Below are positions 49,337 through 58,569 of a DNA stretch of 58,604 nucleotides, piece by piece (position 1 is the stretch's first letter; the number at the start of each line of letters is the position of its first letter). Location of the stretch: positions 1 to 58,604 of the forward strand of contig JAKARC010000011.1 in NCBI GenBank assembly GCA_021822385.1. Reading direction: 5' to 3'. The notes below the pieces were generated by a model. The model was given only the letters and a program-made list of their open reading frames with translations, was not told where the DNA came from and made no database searches. Source of the DNA: Pseudomonadota bacterium. GTDB lineage: Bacteria > Pseudomonadota > Gammaproteobacteria > Steroidobacterales > Steroidobacteraceae. The position numbers were made by a program, and so were the translations under genes.

Positions 49337-51909
49337 TGCAGCGTACGGGCCACCTCGACGCGCGCAAAGCATTCGATCTGGTCGCCGGCGCGAACATCCT
49401 GGTAATTTTTCACACCGATGCCGCACTCCGTACCGGCGCGCACTTCGTTCACATCATCCTTGAAGCGCCGTAGAGATTCCAAGGCGCCCTCGAAGATCAC
49501 CACGTTGTCGCGCAGCACCCGGATCGGATTGTTCCGCCGCACATAACCCTCGGTGACCAGGCAGCCCGCGACCACACCGAACTTGCTTGAACGGAACACT
49601 TCGCGCACCTGCGCCACGCCCACGATTTGCTCCTTGATCTCGGGACGCAGCAACCCGGTCATCATCTGGCGCACATCATCGATCGCCTCATAGATGATGC
49701 TGTAGTAGCGGACCTCGACGCCGGTTTCCTTCATCGCCTCGCGTGCGCCGGAGTCGGCGCGCACATTGAATCCGATGATCAAGGCCTTGGAGGCCGCGGC
49801 GAGCTGCACATCGGAAACCGTGATGCCACCAAGCCCGCTCGCCACCAGCTTCACCTGCACCTCTTCGGTCGAGAGTTTCTCCAGCGCCTCGCGCAATGCC
49901 TCGACACTGCCTTGGGCATCGCCCTTGACCAGCACTGCGACGGTGCCCGCCTTTTGTTCCCCAAGCTGCGAGAACATATCCTCGGCACGAGTCGTCTGCC
50001 GCGCCAATTTCACATCGCGCGACTTGCTCTGACGGTACATCGCCACTTCACGCGCCTTGCGCTCATTCTCGACGGCGAGCACTTCATCACCGGCGTTCGG
50101 CGCGCCGGACAGACCGAGGACTACCACCGGCATTGACGGCGGCGCCGACTCCACCGCCGCTCCGTTCTCGTCGAACATCGCGCGGACCCGTCCAAACTCC
50201 GAGCCGGCGATGATCGCATCGCCGAGCTTGAGCGTGCCGCGCTTGACCAATACCGTGGCGACCGCGCCGCGCCCCTTCTCGAGGCTCGATTCGATCACCA
50301 CTCCGCCGGCAAGACCGGTGGTCGGCGCACGCAGCTCGAGCACCTCGGCCTGCAGCAACACGGCCTCGAGCAGCGCGTCGATCCCCTCGCCGGTGTGGGC
50401 CGAAACGTTGACGAACATGTTCTCCCCGCCCCATTCCTCGGGAATCACGCCCTGTTTGGCGAGTTCGTTGCGCACCCGGTCGGGATCTGCATCGCTCTTG
50501 TCGATCTTGTTGACGGCGACCACGATCGGCACTTCCGCGGCCCGCGCGTGCTGGATCGCCTCCAGGGTCTGCGGCATCACGCCGTCGTCGGCCGCCACGA
50601 CGAGGACGACGACGTCGGTGACCTTGGCCCCACGGGCACGCATGGCGGTAAATGCCGCGTGTCCGGGCGTATCGATGAAGGTCACCACGCCCCGTGGCGT
50701 TTCGACATGATAGGCGCCGACATGCTGGGTGATGCCGCCGGCCTCGCCAGCCGCGACTTTGGTGCGCCGGATGTAATCGAGGAGCGAGGTCTTGCCGTGA
50801 TCGACGTGTCCCATGACCGTGACCACCGGCGGGCGCGCCTGCAGCGGCGCAGCCTCGGTCGGTTCGCCCTGCAGACCCGCCTCGATCTGTTCCTCTTCGA
50901 CCAGCCGGGCGGTATGACCGAGTTCCTCGACCACGAGCACCGCGGTGTCGCGATCGAGCGGCTGATTGATGGTGGCCATCACGCCCATGTTCATCAGCGT
51001 CTTGATGACCACCGGTGCCTTGACGGCCATCTTCTGCGCGAGTTCGGCGACGGTGATGGTCTCGCCGATGCTGACCTGGTGAATGACCGGAGCCGTCGGC
51101 TTCTCGAAGCCATGGCGCACTTCGGCGGCGCCGCGCAGCGTGCGCGACTTGACCGGCCGACGCTTTTTGAATCGGGCGGTGGCATCCGCCGCAACGTGCA
51201 GCTCCTCGCGTCCATAACGCGTATGCTTATCATCGCTTCCAGGACGCTCACGGGCACCCGCCGCTGCAGGGCGCGCAGCCGCTGCGGTCTCTTTGACCTG
51301 GACCACCGGCTCCGCAACTCCCGCGGGCGGGTTGTCGCGCATCTGCCGCTCCTGCGCCTCGCGCTCGCGTCGCTCGAGTTCCTGCTGCGCGCGTTGCTCG
51401 GCCTCTCGCCGCGCCTCCTCCTGCGCGCGCTTGCGCGCCGCCTCCTCCTCCTCGATGCGACGGCGATTCTCCGCCTCGAGCCGCTCGTGCTCACGGCGCT
51501 CGTGCTCGACCCGCTCCTGCTCGAGTCGCTCGGCTTCCTCGATCTCGCGGCGCTTCTGCTCAACCTCATCGTGCTGCTTACGCGCCTGCTCCTCGAGCAC
51601 ATCGCGCTTGATGTAGGTACGTTTGGTCCGCACCTCCACGCTCACCGTGCGCGCGCGGCCCTGCGCGCTCGAGAGTTTCAACTCGCTTTGAGTCTTGCGC
51701 TTGAGCGTGATCCGTCGCGGCGCCGCGTCACCGTCCTGGCCCAAGCCGTGGCTGCGGCGCAGATGCGTCAGCAACTCGAGCTTGGCGTCGTCACTGATGT
51801 GATCGTCCGGTCCGTCGACCTGAATGCCGGCCTGATCCAGCTGCTCGAGCAACCGGTCTACCGGCACCTTCAGGACTTCCGCGAACTGCGCTACGGTCAC
51901 TTCCGCCAT
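49333..51909 (-). CDS. infB: Translation initiation factor IF-2
   Basis: An 858-residue GTPase placing initiator tRNA on the 30S subunit. N-terminal IF2-N domain ('[21 protein letters not shown]'), a long charged coiled-coil linker (about 95-200, Arg/Glu-rich), the G domain with '[16 protein letters not shown]', '[16 protein letters not shown]' and '[12 protein letters not shown]', then domains II-IV ending '[19 protein letters not shown]'. A second IF2-N subdomain is at '[20 protein letters not shown]'. It lies 21 bases after nusA and overlaps rbfA. Confidence 0.97.
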   Translation of the reverse strand: MAEVTVAQFAEVLKVPVDRLLEQLDQAGIQVDGPDDHISDDAKLELLTHLRRSHGLGQDGDAAPRRITLKRKTQSELKLSSAQGRARTVSVEVRTKRTYIKRDVLEEQARKQHDEVEQKRREIEEAERLEQERVEHERREHERLEAENRRRIEEEEAARKRAQEEARREAEQRAQQELERREREAQERQMRDNPPAGVAEPVVQVKETAAAARPAAAGARERPGSDDKHTRYGREELHVAADATARFKKRRPVKSRTLRGAAEVRHGFEKPTAPVIHQVSIGETITVAELAQKMAVKAPVVIKTLMNMGVMATINQPLDRDTAVLVVEELGHTARLVEEEQIEAGLQGEPTEAAPLQARPPVVTVMGHVDHGKTSLLDYIRRTKVAAGEAGGITQHVGAYHVETPRGVVTFIDTPGHAAFTAMRARGAKVTDVVVLVVAADDGVMPQTLEAIQHARAAEVPIVVAVNKIDKSDADPDRVRNELAKQGVIPEEWGGENMFVNVSAHTGEGIDALLEAVLLQAEVLELRAPTTGLAGGVVIESSLEKGRGAVATVLVKRGTLKLGDAIIAGSEFGRVRAMFDENGAAVESAPPSMPVVVLGLSGAPNAGDEVLAVENERKAREVAMYRQSKSRDVKLARQTTRAEDMFSQLGEQKAGTVAVLVKGDAQGSVEALREALEKLSTEEVQVKLVASGLGGITVSDVQLAAASKALIIGFNVRADSGAREAMKETGVEVRYYSIIYEAIDDVRQMMTGLLRPEIKEQIVGVAQVREVFRSSKFGVVAGCLVTEGYVRRNNPIRVLRDNVVIFEGALESLRRFKDDVNEVRAGTECGIGVKNYQDVRAGDQIECFARVEVARTLQ

Positions 51910-51930
51910 ACGTGTTGCACCCTGTAAAAA

Positions 51931-53427
51931 TCAGTGGCTGGGCGCGAACCAGGGCGCCCGTGCAGTCATGATGAGCTTGCCCGCATCGGCCGGCGCCAAT
52001 CCCTCGATATCATTCAGGTCATCGACCGATTGCTCGGCGAGATCCTCGCGCGTGCGCACGCCCCGGCGCGCCAGAGCGAGCGCCAGATCCGGACTCATAC
52101 CCTCGAGCGTGAGCAGATCGTCGGCCGGCATCGACTGATCCAGCGACTCCTCGCTCGCAATGGCCTGAGTCAGCAGTACGTCGCGGGCGCGATTGCGCAG
52201 CTCTTTGACGATCTCGGCGTCGAACTCGGCAATCGAGGCAAGCTCGCTCTGCGGAACGTAGGCGATCTCTTCGATGGTCGAGAAGCCCTCCTGCGCGAGG
52301 ATCGTCGCCACGTCCTCGTCCACGTCGAGCTGCTTCATGAACAGCTGCACCAGCGATTTCGCCTCCGAGTCGCTCTTCGCCTCGGCATCCGACTCGGTCA
52401 TGACGTTCAACTCCCATCCGGTCAGCTGACTGGCGAGACGGATATTCTGTCCTCCGCGTCCGATCGCTTGGGACAGCTTGTCCTCGGCGACGGCAATATC
52501 CATGCTGTGCGAGTCCTCATCGACGACGATGGAGAGAACTTCGGCAGGCGACATGGCATTGATGACGAATTGCGCCGGATTGTCGTCGTAGGGAATGATG
52601 TCGACGCGTTCACCGGCAATCTCGTTGGACACCGCCTGAACGCGCGAGCCGCGCATGCCGACACACGCGCCGACCGGGTCGATGCGGGCATCGGTGCTGC
52701 GCACCGCGATCTTGGCGCGCACGCCCGGATCACGCGCCGCACCCAGAATGTGGATCAGGCCCTGACCGACCTCGGGCACCTCGAGTTTGAACAGCTCGAT
52801 CAGAAACTCCGGTGCGGTTCGCGTCAGAAACAACTGCGGTCCGCGCAGCTCCGAGCGCACCTCGCGCAGAAATGCCTTGATACGATCCTGGGCCTTGACC
52901 TGCTCACGCGGGATCATGTCCGCACGCGACACGAAGCCCTCGGCGTTCGAGCCGAGGTCGATGTACAGCCCATTGCGGTCGACCCGCTTGACGACGCCGC
53001 TCACCAGCGTGCCGACCCGGTCGCGGTAGGCGTCCACCACCTGCTGACGCTCGGCTTCCCGCACCTTCTGCACGATCACCTGCTTGGCCTGCTGCGCGGC
53101 AATACGCCCGAAGGCGACCGATTCCATCGGTTGCTCGACGAAGCCGTCGATCGCGGCCTTCGGATCGATGTCGAGCGCATCTTCGAGCCGCAGCTCGCGA
53201 TCGGGCGCCTGCAGCTCGGTGGAGTCATCCGCAAACACTTTCCAGCGGCGGAACGTCTCGTAATCACCGGTGCGCCGGTCGATCGCCACCCGCACGTCCC
53301 ATTCCTCACCGTGCTTGCGGCGGGCCGCGGCCGCGAGCGCAGCCTCGAGCGCCTCGAAAATCACGTCCTTGTCGACGCCCTTCTCATTCGAGACGGCATC
53401 GACAACCATCAGGATTTCCTTGTTCAC
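51931..53427 (-). CDS. nusA: Transcription termination/antitermination protein NusA
   Basis: A 498-residue RNA polymerase factor for pausing, termination and antitermination. Domains: N-terminal RNAP-binding part ('NKEILMVVDAVSNEKGVDKD'), S1 ('VGTLVSGVVKRVDRNGLYIDL'), KH1/KH2 ('CVGMRGSRVQAVSNEIAGER', 'AIGRGGQNIRLASQLTGWEL') and two C-terminal acidic repeats, the gamma/beta type that binds RNAP alpha. The start is GTG 53427 with AGAGGT upstream; a TTG at 53463 adds 12 residues. It follows rimP by 32 bases. Confidence 0.96.
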   Translation of the reverse strand: MNKEILMVVDAVSNEKGVDKDVIFEALEAALAAAARRKHGEEWDVRVAIDRRTGDYETFRRWKVFADDSTELQAPDRELRLEDALDIDPKAAIDGFVEQPMESVAFGRIAAQQAKQVIVQKVREAERQQVVDAYRDRVGTLVSGVVKRVDRNGLYIDLGSNAEGFVSRADMIPREQVKAQDRIKAFLREVRSELRGPQLFLTRTAPEFLIELFKLEVPEVGQGLIHILGAARDPGVRAKIAVRSTDARIDPVGACVGMRGSRVQAVSNEIAGERVDIIPYDDNPAQFVINAMSPAEVLSIVVDEDSHSMDIAVAEDKLSQAIGRGGQNIRLASQLTGWELNVMTESDAEAKSDSEAKSLVQLFMKQLDVDEDVATILAQEGFSTIEEIAYVPQSELASIAEFDAEIVKELRNRARDVLLTQAIASEESLDQSMPADDLLTLEGMSPDLALALARRGVRTREDLAEQSVDDLNDIEGLAPADAGKLIMTARAPWFAPSH

Positions 53428-53459
53428 TGCTGTTACCTCTGCACCTGTCGCCACCGCGC

Positions 53460-53912
53460 TCAACCTGTCAATCTCGCCTTGGCGAGCTCGTCAAACCGCA
53501 TCTGCACACGCTCACCATCGACGGCAAGCTCGATCCCCTCATCCGCGACCGCAACGAGCGTACCGGTATAGCGACGCCGGCCTGCACGCGGTTCGAGCAG
53601 CTCGACAAACACCCGTTCGCCCGCAAAACGCTCGAAGTGAGCGCGCGTGCGCAGCACCCGGTCGAAGCCCGGCGAGGACACTTCCAGCGTATACGTCGTC
53701 GCGATCGGGTCCTCGACATCGAGCAACGCCGACACTTCGCGACTGACGCGCTCGCAGTCCTCGATGCCGATTCCGCCGGGCCGGTCGATGTACAGGCGCA
53801 CAAGCGCACTGCCATGCCCGGTCCCACACTCCACATCAACCAACTCGTAGCTCAGCCGCGCAGTCAGCGGCTCAATCAGGGCGATCAGCCGCTCACGCAA
53901 GGTCGCCGACAT
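53460..53912 (-). CDS. rimP: Ribosome maturation factor RimP
   Basis: A 150-residue factor for 30S assembly. 'LRERLIALIEPLTARLSYELVDVE', seen as two adjoining pieces, 'VRLYIDRPGGIGIEDCERVS' and 'YTLEVSSPGFDRVLRT' are the family hallmarks. The ATG at 53912 has GGGAG upstream; the frame to 54017 crosses the leader and has no homology. First gene of the rimP-nusA-infB-rbfA-truB operon, behind a leader with two terminator hairpins. Confidence 0.95.
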   Translation of the reverse strand: MSATLRERLIALIEPLTARLSYELVDVECGTGHGSALVRLYIDRPGGIGIEDCERVSREVSALLDVEDPIATTYTLEVSSPGFDRVLRTRAHFERFAGERVFVELLEPRAGRRRYTGTLVAVADEGIELAVDGERVQMRFDELAKARLTG

Positions 53913-53939
53913 CGCACCGCTCCCGCCGGGTTGAGCCCC

Positions 53940-53966
53940 AAAATGCAAAACGGGCCCCTCGGCCCG
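53940..53966 (-). terminator. Leader terminator 2, just ahead of rimP
   Basis: On the minus strand CGGGCC-GAGG-GGCCCG is followed by TTTTGCATTTT. It lies 28 bases before the rimP ATG, so read-through must be controlled for the operon to be expressed. Confidence 0.7.
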
Positions 53967-54020
53967 CACCGCCGGCACGCGCCGCCCGCACGCACTGCGG
54001 GACCCGCTGCCGGCCACCCA

Positions 54021-54048
54021 AAAACAAAAAGCCCCTCGGGGGGCTTTT
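54021..54048 (-). terminator. Leader terminator 1
   Basis: On the minus strand AAAAGCCCC-CCGA-GGGGCTTTT is followed by TGTTTTT: a 9-base-pair stem, 4-base loop and long U tract, a textbook intrinsic terminator. It ends a transcript that begins at the promoter near 54130. Confidence 0.85.
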
Positions 54049-54127
54049 GGGCTGTCACGCTATCGGGGCGCTCGCCCGAGGGCACAGCCGCTCCGCTCCA
54101 CGCAGCCGAGGCCTGCGTAGAGCGTGG

Positions 54128-54156
54128 ATTGTACGCCCAAGCTCTGCGCGCGGGAA
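54128..54156 (-). promoter_or_regulatory. Promoter of the rimP-nusA-infB operon
   Basis: The -10 box TACAAT (54133-54128) matches five of six consensus bases; 17 bases upstream lies TTCCCG (54156-54151), a weak -35. It sits directly before the structured leader. Confidence 0.55.
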
Positions 54157-54396
54157 GGCTTTTATGCCGCAGACTCGCCCCAAGACCGTCCGGCGCGGCC
54201 GGACGCTCTGCGCATGCGTTGAACGGCCGGGATGTGGCGACCGCACTCGGACGAATATGCCTACGCTATAGACCCTGCGGGTTTTGCACGGCGCATCCGT
54301 AGCCTTTAGCCCGCGGATGCGACTGGCCGGCGAAGCAGAAGGGCTGATAATGGCGCACCGCTTGAGCTCGCGAGCCGCGCCCGGGGGATTCACGGC

Positions 54397-55764
54397 ATGT
54401 CGCTCAGTGTATTCGACATCTTCAAGGTCGGCATCGGACCTTCCAGTTCGCACACCATGGGACCGATGCGAGCCGCATGCCAGTTCATGCACGAACTGGA
54501 ACGTGGCGGTCTGATCGAGACGACCGCAACCCTCACGGTGCGGCTCTACGGCTCCCTGGCACTGACCGGAATCGGCCACGGCACCGACCGGGCGATTCTG
54601 CTGGGGCTGGGCGGCGCCTTGCCCGAATCGGTGGATCCGAACGTCATTGCGCCCACCGTACAGCGCATCCGTGCAAGCGGCCGTATTGTTCTGCCCGGGG
54701 GGCGGGAGATCGCCTTCGATGAGCGTACGCAACTGCTGATGCTGAGCGGCGAGCGCCTGCCTCAACACCCGAACGGCATGCGTTTTACCGCCCTGGCGGC
54801 CGACGGCACACCGCTGCTTGAGCAGGAGTATTACTCGATCGGTGGCGGGTTCATCGTGCGCGCGGGACAGGATCCCGTCCTGCCGGCCGAGGCCGGCGCG
54901 ACTGTGCCCTATCCGTTCGCCAGCGCGCGCGAACTGCTCGCTCTGTGCCGCGACAATGGCCTCGAGATCTTCGAGCTGATGCTGGCCAATGAGTGCGCGC
55001 TCGCCACCGAGGCAAGCGTGCGGAACCGACTGATGCACCTCTGGGCCGTGATGCAGGCGTGCGTCGCGCGCGGCTTCGCGCAAAACGGGGTTCTGCCCGG
55101 ACCGTTGAAGGTGCGCCGCCGCGCCCCCAAGCTGTATCGGCAGCTGACTGAGAGCAGCAACGCGCGCCCCCTGGAGGCGCTCGACTGGGTCGATGCTTAT
55201 GCCCTGGCAGTCAACGAAGAGAATGCGGCCGGCGGGCAGGTGGTCACCGCGCCGACCAATGGTGCCGCCGGAATCATTCCGGCCGTGCTGCATTTCTATC
55301 GCCGCTTCGAACCCGGCGCCAGCGACGAAGGCGTGCTGCGCTTTCTGCTCACGGCCGGTGCGATCGGCATGCTCTACAAGCAAAACGCCTCGATCTCGGG
55401 GGCCGAGATGGGCTGCCAAGGCGAGGTCGGTGTGGCGTGCTCGATGGCCGCGGGCGGCCTGGTGGCCGCCTTGCAGGGCAGCAATGAACAGATTGAAAAC
55501 GCCGCAGAAATCGGCATGGAACACAATCTGGGACTGACCTGCGACCCGGTCAGAGGACTGGTGCAGATCCCATGCATCGAACGCAACGCCATGGGTGCAG
55601 TCAAGGCCATCAATGCCGCACGACTGGCCATGCGTGGGGACGGCAGCCACAAGGTCTCCCTCGATCACGTGATCGCCACCATGCGCCAAACCGGCGCGGA
55701 CATGTCCACGATTTACAAGGAGACCTCGCAGGGCGGGCTGGCGGTGAACATCACCGAATGCTGA
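54397..55764 (+). CDS. sdaA: L-serine ammonia-lyase (iron-sulfur, single chain)
   Basis: A 455-residue enzyme that deaminates L-serine to pyruvate with a [4Fe-4S] cluster. The beta domain begins '[20 protein letters not shown]'; the alpha domain has '[17 protein letters not shown]' and the cluster cysteines in '[20 protein letters not shown]' and '[16 protein letters not shown]'. Length and order match E. coli SdaA/SdaB. It stands alone on the plus strand, divergent from the rimP operon. The window thus holds both serine synthesis (serC, serA-like) and breakdown. Confidence 0.96.
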   Translation: MSLSVFDIFKVGIGPSSSHTMGPMRAACQFMHELERGGLIETTATLTVRLYGSLALTGIGHGTDRAILLGLGGALPESVDPNVIAPTVQRIRASGRIVLPGGREIAFDERTQLLMLSGERLPQHPNGMRFTALAADGTPLLEQEYYSIGGGFIVRAGQDPVLPAEAGATVPYPFASARELLALCRDNGLEIFELMLANECALATEASVRNRLMHLWAVMQACVARGFAQNGVLPGPLKVRRRAPKLYRQLTESSNARPLEALDWVDAYALAVNEENAAGGQVVTAPTNGAAGIIPAVLHFYRRFEPGASDEGVLRFLLTAGAIGMLYKQNASISGAEMGCQGEVGVACSMAAGGLVAALQGSNEQIENAAEIGMEHNLGLTCDPVRGLVQIPCIERNAMGAVKAINAARLAMRGDGSHKVSLDHVIATMRQTGADMSTIYKETSQGGLAVNITEC

Positions 55765-55854
55765 GATCGAGCGGCCCGACGGACCGATCGCCGCGTGGGA
55801 CGGCCGGCGGGTTGGCGCCGGAAGACCCGGATCTATCCTCGCCGGGGACCTGCG

Positions 55855-56868
55855 CTACGCGGCCACCGCGACGCGATTCCGGCCGGCGCTCTTGGCCTCA
55901 TAGAGCGCGGAATCGGCACGATGACGCAGTGTTTCAAGGGAATCCCCGGCGCGCGCGACCGCCGCGCCGACCGACAGGGTCACTTCGCCGGCAAACTGAG
56001 CGCCATCGGGATGCATGATCAGCATGCGTTGGGCTGCCGCGCGGATGGCCTCGGCCAATGCCGCGGCGGCGGCGATCGATTTGCCGCGCAGGAGCACTAC
56101 GAACTCATCACCGCCGAGCCGTGCGGCGAGGTCGCCGCCGTCCAACCGCTCGCGCAGTAACCCGGCGACCTTGACCAGCACTTTGTCCCCGACGACATGA
56201 CCGTGCGTGTCGTTGATCCGCTTAAAATAATCAATGTCGACGGCCAGCAGGGCCATGCCCGCCAGCCCCGCCCCATCGCCCTGGCAATCGAGCGCTCGGC
56301 GCAGGCCGTTGAGGTTGGCGAGCTGCGTCAGCGGATCCCGCAGGGGCTCGCTGTGCGCCCGCTCAAGCCGCTCAATGATGCCATCGACCGCGTTGCGCTG
56401 CGTGGCGAGCTGAGCATGCAGCTGAGTCAAGCGCGCGCACACCTGCTCGGCCTGCGCCCGCAGGTCCTCGATCAAAGCTGGCGCGGCACTTCCGTCCGGC
56501 TCGGCAAGGCGTTGCGTGGTCGCAGCCAGTGTCCCGGTAAAGCAGGTCAAGGTCTGCTCCGCTTCGCCCGTATCCCGCACAGTACATCCGATGAGCGTAC
56601 GCAGGTCGCGCTGCGCCAGCTCGAACATTTCCACGTCGCGACCCGCAATATGCAGCGCATGCAGGCGCCGCACTTCGATCTCGGAGAGCGGATTGCCCGC
56701 CGCCTGCAATCGCTCGAGGTCCTGGCTGAGCGGCGGATTGATCTCTGCGGCGTGCTCGTACCACACTGCATAGCTCAGCGGGTGGTACCCGGCCGGGTGC
56801 GGCGACATCAGCTGCAGCGCGCGCCGAAGAATCTCAGCGCTCTCTTCCCTCGATTGCTGGTAAAGCAT
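55855..56868 (-). CDS. Diguanylate cyclase (GGDEF), degenerate I-site
   Basis: A 337-residue cytosolic protein. The first 165 residues are mostly helical ('YHPLSYAVWYEHAAEINPPL', 'LHALHIAGRDVEMFELAQRD'), a region found at the N terminus of several GGDEF proteins, with no membrane helix. The GGDEF domain (about 175-335) has 'DPLTQLANLNGLRRALD', 'VDIDYFKRINDTHGHVVGDK' and an intact 'LGGDEF', so it should make c-di-GMP. The inhibitory I-site R-x-x-D, five residues before GGDEF, reads D-G-G-D, so product inhibition there is unlikely. csrA lies 156 bases upstream on the same strand. Confidence 0.92.
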   Translation of the reverse strand: MLYQQSREESAEILRRALQLMSPHPAGYHPLSYAVWYEHAAEINPPLSQDLERLQAAGNPLSEIEVRRLHALHIAGRDVEMFELAQRDLRTLIGCTVRDTGEAEQTLTCFTGTLAATTQRLAEPDGSAAPALIEDLRAQAEQVCARLTQLHAQLATQRNAVDGIIERLERAHSEPLRDPLTQLANLNGLRRALDCQGDGAGLAGMALLAVDIDYFKRINDTHGHVVGDKVLVKVAGLLRERLDGGDLAARLGGDEFVVLLRGKSIAAAAALAEAIRAAAQRMLIMHPDGAQFAGEVTLSVGAAVARAGDSLETLRHRADSALYEAKSAGRNRVAVAA

Positions 56869-57024
56869 GCGGGTGTCGGCATTCTTATTACTTTACGTAA
56901 TGTAGCAGCGCGCGCACGCCCTTGCACGCCCACAAGCCTCAACGCCGCCACCGGGACCGCGGCGACGTTGAGGGCGGAATAGACCGGTCGAGCCGCCCGG
57001 GCGCACGACTGCGCCCGCAGCGCC

Positions 57025-57258
57025 TCAGATGGCGGGCGGCGCGAAACTCGCCACCGTTGGTGGCGCCTCACCATTGCCGGCGGCGCCAGCGTGCTGCTCG
57101 CGCTTGATCCGCTCGTAGATCTCCTCCCGATGAACGGCCACGTGCTTCGGCGCATTGATCCCCACACGCACCTGGTTGCCCTTGACCCCAAGCACCGTGA
57201 TGGTGACGTCATCCCCAATCATCACCGTCTCCCCGACTCGTCTTGTAAGAATGAGCAT
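57025..57258 (-). CDS. csrA: Carbon storage regulator CsrA
   Basis: A 77-residue RNA-binding translational regulator ([17 protein letters not shown]...). The RNA-contacting 'LTRRVGET' and '[12 protein letters not shown]' (Arg44-type) are intact. The C-terminal tail after residue 56 is longer than in E. coli CsrA (61 residues) and Ala/Pro-rich. AGAGGA precedes the ATG. The gene stands alone; alaS, its common neighbour, and the tRNA-Ser often found after it are not seen. Confidence 0.95.
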   Translation of the reverse strand: MLILTRRVGETVMIGDDVTITVLGVKGNQVRVGINAPKHVAVHREEIYERIKREQHAGAAGNGEAPPTVASFAPPAI

Positions 57259-58350
57259 CTGCTGGTCCTCTATAGGTGTTCATGATCCAAAGTCACGTTC
57301 CGATGCCGATCGGCTCAACCGGAGACTCCCCTCCCGATCAATGGCTCGGTCGCCCGAACCGAAGGCCCCGCTGGAATGACGGGACACTGCTCGACTCGGG
57401 CTCTGCGCTCAACCGCTGCACCCGCGTGCCAGACGGTGAGCGCTCAGCCGATCCGCCTGCGGGCTGACCGGCAAAGACAAAGGGCACTGGTGCATCGCTT
57501 GTGCGCCCCCTCCGCGGCGGACGGCAACCGGGCGCGAGTCTCGAAATCTCTTCCGGGCCTGTAGCGCGCAACCTTCGCCCCCCGCCACTCCGCTTATCAT
57601 CAGGCCGCGCGCAGAACACCTGCGCCAGTTGCTCCGGCCGCGTAACCGCGCCGGCGGCAAGTTTCGCCTTGCCCGAGTTTTTGTCGCCGGAAATATGAGC
57701 AGACCGGACCAGCATGCGCGCGGCACTGGAGGTAAGACCTCGAGCCCGCTGCGCATGCCCGCCTGCGTGCCCGAGCTTCGCGCCAAAGCCGCTTACGGCA
57801 CGCACGGATACCATGGGGCTTCCCGGCCGGAGCAAGACCTGCGCCGACACCCTTTCCGTAAACCCCGCAACACCATTGAATGGGGACCGACCGTCGCTGG
57901 CAATCGGCACGCGGCGGTTTACCCGCCACGCTGCCCACCGAGACGCCGCCGGCAGGTCACGCGAAGAAGCGCAGCACGAACCCGCTCCATTGGAAGCAAG
58001 ATACCGCCCTGTTGTCTTCTGTACCGTGTGCATTCCCTGTTCCCCACCCCGCTCTTCACCGATGCGCGAGACCGCCGCCCGGGGGGTGCGCCAAATTATT
58101 ATTTTTCGCAGTCCCGGACGCAACAATAAGACATAATTTCGCCATCGCCTGACCATATGGTCAGAAGCGCAATCATGCCTGATCCGGCCTGAAGAAGCGA
58201 TAGGTCGTAACCGCACCGAAAGAATGGCGCACGCATCTGCCTGGGCTTGTGCGGCTTTGGGCGCGCGAGCGCGAAGATCAGCCCCGGTGCCTCCCCTGCG
58301 CCGCGGAAGACCGACAGAGCCGGATGGGCTCACCTTCAACGGCCATCCTC
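57259..58350. other. About 1.1 kb with no recognised gene
   Basis: Several frames are open for 100-330 codons on both strands, but they are Arg/Pro/Ala-rich with no recognisable domain and no good ribosome site. An AT-rich patch lies near 58090-58145, followed by a 16-base palindrome. The csrA promoter must be in the left part. Confidence 0.5.
58149..58164. promoter_or_regulatory. 16-base perfect palindrome, possible operator
   Basis: CTGACCATATGGTCAG is fully self-complementary and follows an AT-rich stretch with a CATAAT -10-like box. The form is typical of dimeric repressors such as TetR-family proteins. No regulator gene is visible beside it. Confidence 0.4.
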
Positions 58351-58360
58351 ACCGGTCAGA

Positions 58361-58569
58361 GGAGAAAATTGGCTCTATTGAATTTCGAGTGGGTGGATTT
58401 ATGGCTTTCAATGAGCGCCTGGCGGTCACTGCTCGGATCGGTGAGCTGGTGCTTGTGGGACCGATGTCGAGTGAAGTAATGGGATGGACCCGTCCCCCCT
58501 TTGATACGGCGTCAATTTGCGCCAGCATGAGGATGATCGGTTCTCATACCTCACCGAGGAGACAGGCCC
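58361..58569 (+). mobile_element. Possible left end of an IS110-family element with a structured RNA region
   Basis: The stretch before the putative transposase start is non-coding and can form ordered hairpins: 58427-58473 (CACT/AGTG and ATCGGT/ACCGAT around a 17-base loop) and 58508-58523 (GGCG/CGCC). IS110-group elements encode their bridge RNA in exactly this place. It begins GGAGAAAATTGG, which resembles the start of the IS621 left end as I recall it. The boundary is not proven. Confidence 0.35.

Larger units (their letters stand above)
53940..54122 (-). promoter_or_regulatory. Putative rimP leader (transcription attenuator)
   Basis: From the predicted start near 54122 the RNA folds at once into a 10-base-pair hairpin (54122-54113 with 54105-54096, one G-U pair), then a region closed by GGCTGT/ACAGCC, then two intrinsic terminators in tandem before rimP. 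A 'rimP leader' with a terminal Rho-independent terminator has been predicted in Gammaproteobacteria (Rfam family). A separate small RNA of about 100 bases ending at the first terminator is the alternative reading. Confidence 0.6.

Noticed and set aside
54052..54396. A tRNA gene ahead of the rimP operon, as seen in E. coli
   Set aside because: No T-loop motif or CCA-type acceptor stem pairing could be found on either strand.
57269..57296. TATAGA/GTGACT pair as a csrA promoter
   Set aside because: The -10 overlaps the ribosome site, so the transcript would start after it.
57338..58339. 333-codon minus-strand frame upstream of csrA
   Set aside because: No domain, no ribosome site, composition typical of chance frames in GC-rich DNA; other strand frames are equally open.
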